Below are positions 7,928 to 16,979 of a stretch of DNA of 64,000 bases, piece by piece. This DNA comes from Truepera sp. (GTDB taxonomy: Bacteria; Deinococcota; Deinococci; Deinococcales; Trueperaceae): contig JAVSMU010000001.1 in NCBI GenBank assembly GCA_032027045.1, positions 1,182,646-1,246,645 on the forward strand, given 5' to 3'. A program made the position numbers and the translations under genes. Under the pieces are notes generated by a model. The model saw only the letters and a list, made by a program, of their open reading frames with translations, did no database searches and had not been told where the DNA came from. How positions within the stretch are numbered: the first letter of the stretch is position 1; every line of letters starts with the position of its first letter.

Positions 7928-9256
7928 ATGGCCTACCGCTTCGAAACGCTGCAGATCCACGCCGGGCAAGAGACGGTGGAGGGCACCACCAAGTCTCGCG
8001 CCGTCCCCATCTACCAGACGACCGCCTACAACTTCGACAGCGCAGATCACGCCGGGCGGCTCTTCGCGCTGCAGGAGTTCGGCAACATTTACACCCGCAT
8101 CATGAACCCGACCAACGACGTGCTGGAGAAGCGCATCGCGGCCCTCGAGGGGGGAGTCGCGGCGCTTGCGACCGCTAGCGGGCACGCCGCCGAGTTCCTT
8201 ACCTTCACGATGCTGGCCGAGACGGGCGACAACATCGTGGCGTCGCCCAACGTCTACGGGGGCACCAAGAACATGCTGAGCGTCTCGCTACCGCGCCTGG
8301 GCATCGAGGGGCGCTTCGTGGGCGGCGACGACGACCTGGCCGACTACGACCGCCTGATAGACGAGAACACCAAGGCCGTCTACCTCGAGACCATCCCGAA
8401 CCCCAGCCTGCGCCTGCCCGACATCCGGTCGATCGCCCAGCTGGCCCATGACCGCGGCGTGGCGGTGGTGGTCGACAACACGGGCGGCATCGGCGGCTAC
8501 CTCTACCGTCCGGGCGACCACGGCGCCGACATCGTCATCCACTCTGCCACCAAGTGGATCAACGGCCACGGCACGGCACTGGGCGGCCTGATCGTCGACA
8601 TGGGTTCTTTCGACTGGGGCAATGGCCGCTACCCCGGCTTCTCGGAGCCCAGCCCCAGCTACCACGGGCTCGTCTTCTCAGAAGTGTTCGGCAAGGGCTC
8701 GCAGTTCGGCAACATCGCCTTCGCCATCCGCGCCCGCGTGGAGGGCCTCCGCGACCAGGGCCAGGCCCTCGCCCCCCAGAACGCGTTCCTTCTCCTGCAG
8801 GGGCTCGAGACGCTCAGCCTGCGCGCCGACAAGCACATCGAGAACACGCGCAAGCTCGTGCAGTGGTTCCTGAAGCAACCCGAGGTTGAGAGCGTCAACT
8901 ACCCCGAGCTCCCGGGCCACCCGAGCTACGAGCGCGCCCGCGCCGAGTTCCCCAAGGGCGCCGGTGCGTTCTTCACCTTCGACATCGAGGGCGGCACCGA
9001 GGCTGGGAAGGCCTTCCTCGACGCCGTCAAGCTGGCCTCGCGCCTCGTCAACCTGGGTGACGCCAAGACCTCCGTCACCCACCCCGCCAGCACCACCCAC
9101 TCGCAGCTCGACGAGGCAGGGCTCATCGCCGCGGGAGTGGCCCCGGGCCGCATCCGCGTGACCCCAGGACTGGAGCACATCGATGACCTCATCGAGGACT
9201 TCTCCCAGGCGCTGGCGGCAGCCAGAGGCGAGCGCGCCGGCGTCGCGGCCGACTGA
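7928..9256 (+). CDS. metY: O-acetylhomoserine sulfhydrylase (Cys/Met metabolism PLP enzyme)
   Basis: 442 aa. Makes homocysteine from O-acetylhomoserine and sulfide with PLP. It opens [12 protein letters not shown], has YTRIMNPT for PLP phosphate contact, and the cofactor lysine in [12 protein letters not shown] (about residue 210). The length (over 420 aa) and IHAGQE start fit the MetY subgroup rather than the shorter cystathionine enzymes. ATG at 7928 is preferred over the upstream in-frame start at 7907 because the family begins here and AGGAG lies about 11 bases upstream. It lies behind a SAM riboswitch and is followed by metX after 22 bases. Confidence 0.95.
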   Translation: MAYRFETLQIHAGQETVEGTTKSRAVPIYQTTAYNFDSADHAGRLFALQEFGNIYTRIMNPTNDVLEKRIAALEGGVAALATASGHAAEFLTFTMLAETGDNIVASPNVYGGTKNMLSVSLPRLGIEGRFVGGDDDLADYDRLIDENTKAVYLETIPNPSLRLPDIRSIAQLAHDRGVAVVVDNTGGIGGYLYRPGDHGADIVIHSATKWINGHGTALGGLIVDMGSFDWGNGRYPGFSEPSPSYHGLVFSEVFGKGSQFGNIAFAIRARVEGLRDQGQALAPQNAFLLLQGLETLSLRADKHIENTRKLVQWFLKQPEVESVNYPELPGHPSYERARAEFPKGAGAFFTFDIEGGTEAGKAFLDAVKLASRLVNLGDAKTSVTHPASTTHSQLDEAGLIAAGVAPGRIRVTPGLEHIDDLIEDFSQALAAARGERAGVAAD

Positions 9257-9278
9257 TAGCGGCAGCCGCATTAGGCCC

Positions 9279-10583
9279 GTGAGCCACGAGCGCCCCGAGC
9301 GCCCAGTCCTCGTCCACGAGACGTGGGGCGATCATGCCGCCCTCATCGCCCGCGCGAGCACGGGCAAACAGGGGAGCGTGGGGCAGGTTCGGCCGCGCCT
9401 GGCGGACGTGGCCACCCCCGAGCGACCGCTGAACCTGCAGCGCGGCGGCCGGCTCGAGCGGGTGGCCGTGGCCTTCGAGACCTACGGCGAACTGAACGAG
9501 GACGGCAGCAACGCCGTCCTCATCGCCCACGCGCTCACGGGCTCGGCGCACGCCGCCGGCGTCACCGACCGGGAGGACGTGCCGGGCTGGTGGGACCCAC
9601 TCATCGGCCCCGGCAAGCCGGTGGACACGCGGCGCTTCTTCGTCATATGCAGCAACGTGCTCGGCGGCTGCTACGGCACCACCGGGCCGAGCAGCCTCGA
9701 CCCCGACACGGGCCACCCCTACGGCCCCGACTTCCCCAGCTACACGATCCGCGACATGGTGGAGGTGCAGCACCGGCTCCTCGTCCAACTCGGCGTCACC
9801 AGCCTGAGGGCCGTCATCGGCGGCAGCATGGGCGGCATGCAGGTCCTCGAGTGGGCGGCCGGCCACCCCGAGATGGTGCGCGGCATCGTGCCCATCGCCA
9901 TCGGCGCGCGTCACTCCGCCTGGGCCATCGGCCTGAACGAGGTGGCACGGCGCGCCATCACCGCCGACCCGGCGTGGCAGGGGGGCCGGTACGCGCTCGA
10001 GCGTCAACCCGAGACGGGCCTCGGGCTGGCCCGCGCCATCGCCATGCTCACGTACCGTTCGTATGACTCCCTGGAGCAGAAGTTCGGACGTGAGCGGGTG
10101 AACGGCGACGTGCGCGGCTCCGATCGAGGCGTGCGCAACCCCAAGGACAGCCCGCGCGGCGCCACATCAGGCTCGCACGGCGCCAGCGCAGACTCGCACG
10201 GCCCCACCGCCGCCTTGCGCGGTGCCAACGACGCCCTCGACGCTTCGTTCCAGATCGCGTCGTACCTCGCCTATCAGGGCGTGAAGCTCGTGGAGCGCTT
10301 CGACGCCAACACCTACTTGAGCCTCACTCGCGCCATGGACGATTACGACCTGGCCGAGGGCCGGGGAACGCTGCGCCAGGTGTTGAACAAGATGACCATG
10401 CCCGCGTTGGTCCTGGGTATCGACTCAGACGTCTTGTACCCGGAGGCCGAGGCCAAGGCCCTCGTGGAGCACCTGCCCGCCGCGCGTTACGCCACCATCT
10501 CCTCACCGCACGGTCACGACGCGTTCCTCATCGAGTACCCGCAGCTTGCGGCGCAGCTCAGGCGCTTCCTCCAGGACGATTGA
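9279..10583 (+). CDS. metX: Homoserine O-acetyltransferase with an internal low-complexity insertion
   Basis: 434 aa from GTG at 9279. An alpha/beta hydrolase-fold enzyme that acetylates homoserine for MetY. The nucleophile Ser is in IGGSMGGMQ, the Asp in GIDSDVLYP and the His in SPHGHDAF. Near residues 275-320, between KFGRERVN and the conserved [11 protein letters not shown], there is an extra Ser/Gly/His/Arg-rich stretch of roughly 40 residues built of imperfect short repeats. The core motifs are intact so the enzyme should work. The 3' end overlaps the convergent ABC ATPase gene by 26 bases. Confidence 0.93.
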   Translation: MSHERPERPVLVHETWGDHAALIARASTGKQGSVGQVRPRLADVATPERPLNLQRGGRLERVAVAFETYGELNEDGSNAVLIAHALTGSAHAAGVTDREDVPGWWDPLIGPGKPVDTRRFFVICSNVLGGCYGTTGPSSLDPDTGHPYGPDFPSYTIRDMVEVQHRLLVQLGVTSLRAVIGGSMGGMQVLEWAAGHPEMVRGIVPIAIGARHSAWAIGLNEVARRAITADPAWQGGRYALERQPETGLGLARAIAMLTYRSYDSLEQKFGRERVNGDVRGSDRGVRNPKDSPRGATSGSHGASADSHGPTAALRGANDALDASFQIASYLAYQGVKLVERFDANTYLSLTRAMDDYDLAEGRGTLRQVLNKMTMPALVLGIDSDVLYPEAEAKALVEHLPAARYATISSPHGHDAFLIEYPQLAAQLRRFLQDD

Positions 10584-12138
10584 CGCCCGGGGCCGCGGTG
10601 CCCGCCTGCTCCAGCGAGCCGGCCATCATGAGCCCGAGCTTCTCGGGCGTCGCCTCGGCCTGGCTCATCTCGCCCATCACGCGGCCCTCGTACATGACGA
10701 TGATGCGGTCCGAAAGGCTCATGATCTCGTTGAGGTCGGCGGAGACGAGCAGGACCGGCAGGCCCGCGTCGCGCGCGGCGACGATCTGCTGGTGGATGAA
10801 CTCGATGGCGCCGATGTCTACACCGCGCGTGGGTTGCGCCATGACGAGGACGCTCGGGCCGCGCTCCAGCTCCCGCGCCACGATGAGCTTCTGCGCGTTA
10901 CCCCCGGAGTAATGGCTGACGGTGATGTTCGGGTCCGTTGGCCTGACGTCGTAGTCCTTGATCAGCTTGCGCGCGTGATCTTCTATGACGCCCGCGCGCA
11001 GCAGGCCCACCGCGCCCGTGTAGGGGGCCAGGTAATGATCACCCAGGATCGAGTTGAGAGAGGCCGAGAACGGCATCACCAGGCCGCGGCCCGTGCGGTC
11101 CTCGGGAACGTGGCTGATACCGAGCTCGTGACGTTGCCGCACGTCGTGTTCGGTGATGTCCTGCAGCGCGGGGTCCTGCCGCGACCGGGCGAGCACGGTG
11201 CCGGAGTCGGCGAGGCGCAGGCCGGTGATGACCTCGACCAGCTCCGACTGCCCGTTCCCCTCGACACCCGCGATCCCCAGGATCTCGCCGTGCCTCAACT
11301 CGAAGCTGACGTCGTCCAAGACGTTGCGCGGCTTGGTGACGTGCTTGAGCACCAGGTTCCGCACCTCCAGCGCGACGGTGCCGGGGTCGGCGGGGCCCTT
11401 CTTGACGCGCAGGAGCACGTCGCGGCCGACCATCATGTTGGCCAGGCGGCGCTGGTCGGTGTTGGCGCGTTCCACCGTGCCGATCATGGCTCCGTCACGC
11501 ATGACGCTCATGCGGTCGCAGATCTCGACCACCTCGTCGAGCTTGTGGCTGATGAACACGGCCGCGTGGCCCTTGGACGCGAAGTCTCGCAGGAAGCGGA
11601 AGAGACCGACCGTCTCCTGGGGAGTGAGCACGGCCGTCGGCTCGTCGAGAATCAGGATGCGCGCCTGGCGGTACAGCGCCTTCAAGATCTCGACCTGCTG
11701 CTGCAGCCCTACGGGCAGGTCCTCGATTCGGTTGTCCGGAGCGATGTCGAACCCGAACTCCTCGATGAGCTCCTCGGTACGGCGGGTGGCGGTACGCATG
11801 TCGAGCACGGGGCCCACGCGCGGCTCGGAACCCAGCACGATGTTCTCCGCCACCGTGAGTGGCTCGACGAGCATGAAGTGCTGATGCACCATGCCGATGC
11901 CGAGGGCAATGGCCTCGCGCGCCGAGCGGATGACGACGGACTTGTCGTTCACCTGGATCGTGCCGGCATCGGGTTGCTGCATGCCGTAGAGGATCTTCAT
12001 GAGCGTGCTCTTGCCGGCGCCGTTCTCGCCGACGAGCGCGTGCACCTCGCCCCAGTCCACCGTGAAATCGACGTCCTGGTTGGCTATCACCAGCGGGAAG
12101 CGCTTCGTGATGCCCCGCATACTGACGGCATGGGCCAT
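10558..12138 (-). CDS. Double-domain ABC ATPase for nucleoside/simple-sugar uptake (BMP/RbsA type)
   Basis: 526 aa with two ATPase domains, as in RbsA and the YufO/NupO group. Domain 1 has Walker [31 protein letters not shown] and Walker [11 protein letters not shown]. Domain 2 has a degenerate Walker A (GVEGNGQSE), the signature YSGGNAQKL and [24 protein letters not shown] points to the nucleoside (BMP-lipoprotein-linked) transporters rather than ribose. No partner permease or binding protein is nearby in this window. Its start at 12138 is two bases from a perfect 16-bp palindrome. Confidence 0.88.
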   Translation of the reverse strand: MAHAVSMRGITKRFPLVIANQDVDFTVDWGEVHALVGENGAGKSTLMKILYGMQQPDAGTIQVNDKSVVIRSAREAIALGIGMVHQHFMLVEPLTVAENIVLGSEPRVGPVLDMRTATRRTEELIEEFGFDIAPDNRIEDLPVGLQQQVEILKALYRQARILILDEPTAVLTPQETVGLFRFLRDFASKGHAAVFISHKLDEVVEICDRMSVMRDGAMIGTVERANTDQRRLANMMVGRDVLLRVKKGPADPGTVALEVRNLVLKHVTKPRNVLDDVSFELRHGEILGIAGVEGNGQSELVEVITGLRLADSGTVLARSRQDPALQDITEHDVRQRHELGISHVPEDRTGRGLVMPFSASLNSILGDHYLAPYTGAVGLLRAGVIEDHARKLIKDYDVRPTDPNITVSHYSGGNAQKLIVARELERGPSVLVMAQPTRGVDIGAIEFIHQQIVAARDAGLPVLLVSADLNEIMSLSDRIIVMYEGRVMGEMSQAEATPEKLGLMMAGSLEQAGTAAPGVNRPGGSA

Positions 12139-12139
12139 G

Positions 12140-12155
12140 CGCCAGTATACTGGCG
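12140..12155. promoter_or_regulatory. Perfect 16-bp palindrome at the start of the ABC ATPase gene
   Basis: CGCCAGTATACTGGCG is its own reverse complement and lies immediately upstream of the ATPase start codon (12138), where a promoter or operator would be in a leaderless gene. A regulator binding site is likely but the regulator is unknown. Confidence 0.55.
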
Positions 12156-12217
12156 TCGAGCTGGCCGGCGTAGGGCTGGCTCAGGAGTTCTAGCCGCACC
12201 GGTGGTGTGGTTCTCGT

Positions 12218-12573
12218 GGGGGCGACACGGCTTCGACGGGGCCCTTCGAAGGTGAGGCTGCGCGTCGCGGGTGCAGCTGGCCGCGTCAACAAGCTGCAAC
12301 GCCATTAACTGGCAACGATAACTACGCTCTAGCTGCTTAACCGCGGTTAGCGTTCCCCGGAAGCCCCGCCCACGGCTCGCCGGACCGAACGTCCTAAAGT
12401 GGGCTGGCCGTAGGGTTCGGACGTTGACCCGAAGGCGAGACTTCTGACGTCTAAGCGCTCGGCAGTGCCCGCCGATGAGCCAGCCGCGCGCCGACAATCG
12501 ATCAACGGCTACACGCGTAGACGCCCACTGTAGGGGGTTTCGGACGCGGGTTCGACTCCCGCCGCCTCCACCA
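12218..12573 (+). ncRNA. ssrA: Transfer-messenger RNA (tmRNA)
   Basis: Rescues stalled ribosomes together with SmpB. The 5' end GGGGGCGACACGGCTTCGACGG and 3' end CGGGTTCGACTCCCGCCGCCTCCACCA form the tRNA-like part, with a 7-bp acceptor stem and encoded CCA (12571-12573). The tag frame runs 12311-12340 and reads GNDNYALAA then TAA, very like the Deinococcus tag. The 356-base length is normal. Confidence 0.97.
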
Positions 12574-12582
12574 CCCGCAAGC

Positions 12583-12629
12583 AGGCGGCCCGTCACTCCG
12601 GATCGACGTCGGAGGCTGACGGGCCGCCT
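12583..12629 (+). terminator. Terminator-like hairpin after tmRNA
   Basis: Arms 12583-12595 and 12617-12629 are 13-base perfect complements, with a smaller nested pair (CTCCG/CGGAG) inside. Only a short T-run follows. Position directly after the tmRNA supports it. Confidence 0.75.
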
Positions 12630-12687
12630 GATTTGGCCCGCACCGTGAAATCATGTTCCTCAAGACCATAAGCGCTTACGCTTCCCA

Positions 12688-12725
12688 TACTTCGCGCGCA
12701 GGTCGCTCACGTATCACGCGAAGTA
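12688..12725. repeat. Inverted repeat upstream of cassette B
   Basis: Arms 12688-12696 and 12717-12725 are perfect 9-base complements; a related TTCGCGCG motif recurs near 12750, and a TAAGCGCTTA palindrome lies near 12669-12678. The 12630-12903 gap shows no ORF I trust; these may be regulatory sites for the gene at 12904. Confidence 0.5.
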
Positions 12726-12903
12726 GTGCATGACCACCGTCGTGCTACTCTTCGCGCGTGGACCTATTCTGGTGCACCCTGGGCGGGGCGCCGTGCCCCG
12801 GTACGGTTGTCCCTGTCGCCCCGAGAGCACGTCTGAACAGAATGGCACGTGGCAATTCCGTCCACGGTCGCTCAATAGTCATCGGATATAGGAGCACCAC
12901 CTC

Positions 12904-13392
12904 ATGCGTAAGACACTAGCTAGCTTGACCGTCCTTCTCGCGTTCGCCCTCTCAGCAGCGGCGTTCGCGCAGGGGCCCGCCTACGTCGTTAACGCCGACG
13001 TCGTTCGCGGCGCCAAGAACCCTGTCGGACCGACGTGCGTCCTCACGCCCGTCTTCAAGACCGGTGAGCAGGTCGTGTGGCGCGCGGTGGTCTACGACGC
13101 CGCGACGGGCGAGAAGCTCACGCCCGAAGAGGTCGTGGCCAGGGGCATCAAGGTCACCGCCAAGCTCGAGGACGGCACTTCGTTCGACATGGAATACGGC
13201 CTGCACCCCAAGGATCCACCCCAAATCTACCTCTTCGTCGGCGCCTGGGTCATCCCGCCCGTTTACCCCACCGGGACGCTGCAGTACACCATCACGGTCA
13301 CCGATGACGCGGGTAACAGCGTCGTCTGGGAACCGATCGGGCAGGACCGCGAGGGCGGTTACAGCTCGTTGATGACGATCGAGAAGAGGTAA
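12904..13392 (+). CDS. Secreted single-domain protein, paralogue of the cytochrome fusion's N-terminal domain (cassette B)
   Basis: 162 aa. Signal peptide to about residue 23 (AAAFA-Q). The mature part is one beta-rich domain that aligns end to end with residues 28-152 of the protein at 2815-3768: PAYVVNADVVRGA, PTCV (C45), VVYDAATGEKLT, GIKV, YGLHP and TDDAGNSVVWEPIG. It lacks the cytochrome. ATG at 12904 follows AGGAG. The DoxX-like gene starts 3 bases after its stop, so the two are made together. A small periplasmic partner of a membrane oxidoreductase, by analogy to DoxA next to DoxD, is an inference only. Confidence 0.75.
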   Translation: MRKTLASLTVLLAFALSAAAFAQGPAYVVNADVVRGAKNPVGPTCVLTPVFKTGEQVVWRAVVYDAATGEKLTPEEVVARGIKVTAKLEDGTSFDMEYGLHPKDPPQIYLFVGAWVIPPVYPTGTLQYTITVTDDAGNSVVWEPIGQDREGGYSSLMTIEKR

Positions 13393-13395
13393 GAG

Positions 13396-13977
13396 GTGGC
13401 AGTCTCCGACCACGGAGCGCAAGCGGCGGCACCCAAGGGTGTGCCGGCGACCCGCGACAAGGGGCGCCTCAACACCCCGCCAAGCGAGTGGCCCGAGGAG
13501 GCCTTCGGGCGCAGCGCGCGCCTGTCGACCGGCGAGTTCGCCCTCTTCGCCATGCGCGTGGTGCTCGGCCTCAGCATGCTGCAAGTGGCCTACAACCTGG
13601 CCCGCGGCGGCTGGGACGCTTGGCTGAACGCCGGCGCCCTGCTGCCGGGCGTGGTCAAGGGGCCGATGGGCGACATCTACACGGCGCTGTGGGGCAACGA
13701 GTTCGTGCTATGGCTCATCGTCTTAGGGGCGGCGGCCGTCGGCATCGGCATGGTACTGGGCCTGCTCACACGCGTCTCGGCCCTGGTCGGCACGCTCATG
13801 ATGTTCAGCTTCTACACGGCCGACATGCCGCCAACCAACGGCTGGTTCGAAGTCCAGCTCATCCAGATGTTCGCCTTCTTCCTGGTGGCGTCCTTGGGCG
13901 CCGGGCATGTCTGGGGGGTAGACGCCCTCCTGCGTAAACGGGAGAAGGCGCACTGGTGGTACTGGCTGCTCGGTTAG
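13396..13977 (+). CDS. DoxX/DoxD-like integral membrane protein (cassette B)
   Basis: 193 aa from GTG at 13396. After a polar N-terminus of about 45 residues come four hydrophobic segments (about 50-72, 95-117, 120-142 and 150-172) with the family's LRVVLGLSMLQVAYNL-like start, GMVLGLLTRVSALVGTLMM centre and LGAGHVWGVDALL end. DoxX proteins serve in membrane thiol redox complexes and DoxD in thiosulfate:quinone oxidoreductase. The secreted neighbour just upstream favours an envelope redox role. The exact subfamily cannot be settled by eye. Confidence 0.75.
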   Translation: MAVSDHGAQAAAPKGVPATRDKGRLNTPPSEWPEEAFGRSARLSTGEFALFAMRVVLGLSMLQVAYNLARGGWDAWLNAGALLPGVVKGPMGDIYTALWGNEFVLWLIVLGAAAVGIGMVLGLLTRVSALVGTLMMFSFYTADMPPTNGWFEVQLIQMFAFFLVASLGAGHVWGVDALLRKREKAHWWYWLLG

Positions 13978-14006
13978 GCATCCCCAACACCTAGGCTCGA
14001 CCGTTT

Positions 14007-14055
14007 GGGCGTCCCCCGGGAACGTTGCGACGATCCTCCGAACTCGGGGGCGCCC
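14007..14055 (+). other. GC-rich hairpin after the DoxX-like gene
   Basis: GGGCGTCCCCCG (14007-14018) can pair with CGGGGGCGCCC (14045-14055) with one bulged T. No T-run follows. It may reduce read-through into the next cassette gene. Confidence 0.35.
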
Positions 14056-14185
14056 CTTCCTGATACGTGCACTTCTCTGCAAGTGCCCCCTCGCCAGTGC
14101 CCGCCTTCTGAGTACGCCCGCCTCTCGAGTATCTGCGGCGGCGTCCAACGCTTCCAGCAGCAAGGCACATGAAAGCAGTGAACAC

Positions 14186-15688
14186 ATGGATGACTCACCA
14201 ATCACCAAAGGCACGGGCCATGGCGGACGCTGGGTCCAGCTCGTCGCCCTCCTGTCGCTCGTAGGCATGCTCCTCGGCGCCGCCTTCGCCCAGGGCGATG
14301 CCGCCAGCTCCCAGGCGACCTTCCCGAAAGGCATCGTCGGCGAGGTCGACCTCAGCCCCGACCACGGCGTCGTCGGCGCCCACGCCACGCTCACCGGCAG
14401 CGGCTTCGATGCCGGCGCCGAACTCCAGATCTTCTGGGGCGCCTTCAAGGGCAAGTGGAAGCTCGAGATGAAGGACGGCGAGTACACCGGCACCTTCTCG
14501 GGCCGCGAGTTCGAGGAGAACGACGTGCTGCTGACCACGGCGCAAGTGGGCGCCGACGGCACCTTCGCCGCCGACTTCACGGTGCCCGAGGGTTTCGGGG
14601 GCACGCACGACGTGTACGTCCGCGAGGACGGCGTGAACGTCAACAAGGCCGGTTTCAAGGTCGCGATGAGCGCCAGCATGACGCCCGAGAGCGGGCCCGT
14701 CGGCTCCGACATAACCCTCACCGTGACCGGCCTCGACATCTTGAACAACGTCGCCGGCTGGTACGCCGTCATGTACGACAACGCCATCACCGGGTTCGTC
14801 ACGGCCGTCGAGACCCAGGGAACCGCCGTGGTCACCATCCCCGCCGCCGGCCGCGTCGGCAAGCACCTGGTGCAACTCCGCAACGCGCCCTTCAACTCGC
14901 CCTACCTGGCGCTGGCCTCCTCGCCCTACGCCTACCTGCCCGAACCGGAGTTCACCTTCACCGTCACCGACGGGGAACCCGTCATGCCACCCGAAATGAA
15001 GACGCAGGGCCCGGCCACCATCGCCGGCACCGAGCCGACGGGGACCGGCCCGGCAATCTGGACCGACCCGGTCAGTTCCGGCGTGTACACGGAAGGGCAC
15101 ATCCACGGCAAAGGCTTCGCGCCAAACACGGCGCTCGACCTCGCCTTCACCAACATGGCCGGCTCCCGCGTGACACTGGCGGGTTACGGCGCCGCCATGG
15201 TCAAGGTGGGTAAGGTGACCACGGACGCGAGCGGGGCCTTCACGCTCCCCTTCGAGACGCCCGACGTCCTCGGGGGCGAGCACAGGCTCGAGGCGAGCGC
15301 GGGCGGCGAGGTCCTCGCCACCACGCTCTTCAACATCACCCCGATCGCCATCTCGCTCGATCCGGCCGAAGGCCCCTTCGGTACCGACATCATGCTCCAC
15401 ATGAAGGGCGTCGGCTGGACCCAGACCGACAACATCTTCGCCATCGTGATCGACAACGTCTACTTCGGCTACGCCTGCGGCTTCAGCACCAACGGCGACG
15501 TCCAGGTGCCGTTCACCGCGAGCTGGGCTCCCGGCTGGCACGTCATCGACCTCTACCCGTCCTTCTATCGCAACAAGGACTACAGCGAGGCGGACGAGCA
15601 ACCGTTCCTCTACCGCCAGGCCATCCTGACCTGGAAGGATCACCCGAACCAGATCCACTTCCGCTTCATGTTCCGCGTGCCCGAGTAG
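14186..15688 (+). CDS. Secreted protein with IPT/TIG-like repeats, paralogue of the protein at 3740-5179 (cassette B)
   Basis: 500 aa. A signal peptide ends near AAFA-Q at residue 35. The mature part has repeats beginning [38 protein letters not shown], a third near 300 and [20 protein letters not shown]. It aligns with the cassette A protein along its length, including HD/MHNVFV-type turns, GVGWT.T.NIF, the conserved Cys (C431 in GYACGF) and the C-terminal KDHP. No catalytic motif is seen. It likely works in the envelope with the DoxX-like and single-domain proteins upstream. The start has only a weak ribosome site. Confidence 0.75.
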   Translation: MDDSPITKGTGHGGRWVQLVALLSLVGMLLGAAFAQGDAASSQATFPKGIVGEVDLSPDHGVVGAHATLTGSGFDAGAELQIFWGAFKGKWKLEMKDGEYTGTFSGREFEENDVLLTTAQVGADGTFAADFTVPEGFGGTHDVYVREDGVNVNKAGFKVAMSASMTPESGPVGSDITLTVTGLDILNNVAGWYAVMYDNAITGFVTAVETQGTAVVTIPAAGRVGKHLVQLRNAPFNSPYLALASSPYAYLPEPEFTFTVTDGEPVMPPEMKTQGPATIAGTEPTGTGPAIWTDPVSSGVYTEGHIHGKGFAPNTALDLAFTNMAGSRVTLAGYGAAMVKVGKVTTDASGAFTLPFETPDVLGGEHRLEASAGGEVLATTLFNITPIAISLDPAEGPFGTDIMLHMKGVGWTQTDNIFAIVIDNVYFGYACGFSTNGDVQVPFTASWAPGWHVIDLYPSFYRNKDYSEADEQPFLYRQAILTWKDHPNQIHFRFMFRVPE

Positions 15689-15702
15689 GCTCCCAAGGCC
15701 TG

Positions 15703-16773
15703 ATGAGCAATACCGTTACTGCCGGTCCCGGATTGAGCGTCCGGGACCGCTATCTGACGCTCTGGATCTTCGTCGCGATGGCGCTCGGCGTGGCCGTGGG
15801 GGCGCTGGTTCCCGGCATCGAGGGCGCGCTCGAACGCGTGCAGGTCGGCGCCACCAACGTGCCCATCGCGATCGGCTTGATCCTCATGATGTACCCGCCC
15901 TTGGCCAAGGTGCGCTACGAGCGCCTGCCGGCGGTGTTCGGCAACGTCCGGGTGCTCCTGCTCTCCCTGGTGCAGAACTGGGTCCTCGGTCCGCTATTGA
16001 TGTTCGCGCTTGCCGTGCTGCTCCTGCGCGACCGCCCGGAGTACATGGTGGGAGTCATCCTCATAGGCCTGGCCCGCTGCATAGCCATGGTCATTGTCTG
16101 GAACGACCTGGCGGGCGGGAACCGCGAGTACGCCGCCGGCCTCGTCGCGCTCAACAGTATCTTCCAAGTCCTGTTCTACGGCGCCTACGCCTACCTGTTC
16201 GCGACCGTCCTGCCCCGGGCGCTGGGACTGCAGGGTCACCTGGTCGCGATCTCCATGGGCGAGGTCGCGCGGGCGGTGCTCCTCTACCTGGGCGTGCCCT
16301 TCGCCGCGGGCGTCCTGAGCCGCGTGATCCTGATACCCGCCAAGGGGGAGGACTGGTACGAGAACCGCTTCCTACCCTTCATCAGCCCCTTGACGCTGGC
16401 AGCCTTGCTGTTCACGATTCTGATCATGTTCAGCCTCAAGGGCGGCGCCATCCTCAGCCTGCCGCTCGACGTGGCGCGCATCGCCCTGCCGCTGACCCTC
16501 TACTTCGTCGTCATGTTCCTGGTGAGCTTCTGGATGGGGCGGCGCTTCGGGGCCGACGGGGCCATCAGCACCACGCTCGCGTTCACGGCCGCCAGCAACA
16601 ACTTCGAGCTCGCCATCGCCGTGGCCATCGCGGTGTTCGGCATCGGCTCTGCGGTGGCGTTTACGGTCGTCATCGGGCCCCTCATAGAGGTGCCCGTGAT
16701 GATCGGGCTGGTCAACGTGGCGCTGGCGCTGCAGCGCCGCTGGTTCGGGAGTGCGGCCCGGGCGCCGGCCTAG
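15703..16773 (+). CDS. ACR3-type transporter (arsenite efflux family, BASS superfamily)
   Basis: 356 aa with about 10 hydrophobic segments. The ACR3 signature is present: [18 protein letters not shown], containing the Cys essential for arsenite transport in known members, then [23 protein letters not shown], and [21 protein letters not shown] near the C-terminus. Known members export arsenite (or antimonite) using the proton gradient. It starts 14 bases after the IPT-like gene. No arsR, arsC or arsenite oxidase is in the window, so the arsenic link rests on the family alone. Confidence 0.85.
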   Translation: MSNTVTAGPGLSVRDRYLTLWIFVAMALGVAVGALVPGIEGALERVQVGATNVPIAIGLILMMYPPLAKVRYERLPAVFGNVRVLLLSLVQNWVLGPLLMFALAVLLLRDRPEYMVGVILIGLARCIAMVIVWNDLAGGNREYAAGLVALNSIFQVLFYGAYAYLFATVLPRALGLQGHLVAISMGEVARAVLLYLGVPFAAGVLSRVILIPAKGEDWYENRFLPFISPLTLAALLFTILIMFSLKGGAILSLPLDVARIALPLTLYFVVMFLVSFWMGRRFGADGAISTTLAFTAASNNFELAIAVAIAVFGIGSAVAFTVVIGPLIEVPVMIGLVNVALALQRRWFGSAARAPA

Positions 16774-16933
16774 GGTCGCTAGCCGAGGCTCGGGCGGCGG
16801 GGTCGATGGCCGGACTCCGGGCTTCCGCGCGGCGACGCCGCGGCCGAGGCGCGGGCTGCGCGGTTCGGGGGAAGTGGCGCTTGAGAAAGTACTACGCCTG
16901 TATGCCCTTCGGGTCGCTCGCAGCGCAGCATGC

Positions 16934-16939
16934 TATTCT
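16934..16939 (+). promoter_or_regulatory. Extended -10 promoter for the UgpC-type ATPase
   Basis: TGCTATTCT (16931-16939) fits an extended -10 element; AGGAGG (16964-16969) and GTG (16980) follow. No good -35 is seen. Confidence 0.45.
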
Positions 16940-16979
16940 CTCGCTAGCAAGCATCCTGTGGTCTAGGAGGGCCTGAACT

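Noticed and set aside
10546-12255. 569-residue plus-strand ORF over the ABC ATPase
   Set aside because: Antisense to a gene with full Walker motifs; no family similarity seen.
14195-15658. 487-residue ORF antisense to the cassette B IPT-like gene
   Set aside because: Composition is that of a shadow (Val/Gly/Asp-rich), and the plus strand has a signal peptide and a paralogue.
12904-16773. Cassette B as a standard arsenic resistance operon
   Set aside because: Only ACR3 supports it; there is no arsR, arsC, arsM or arsenite oxidase.
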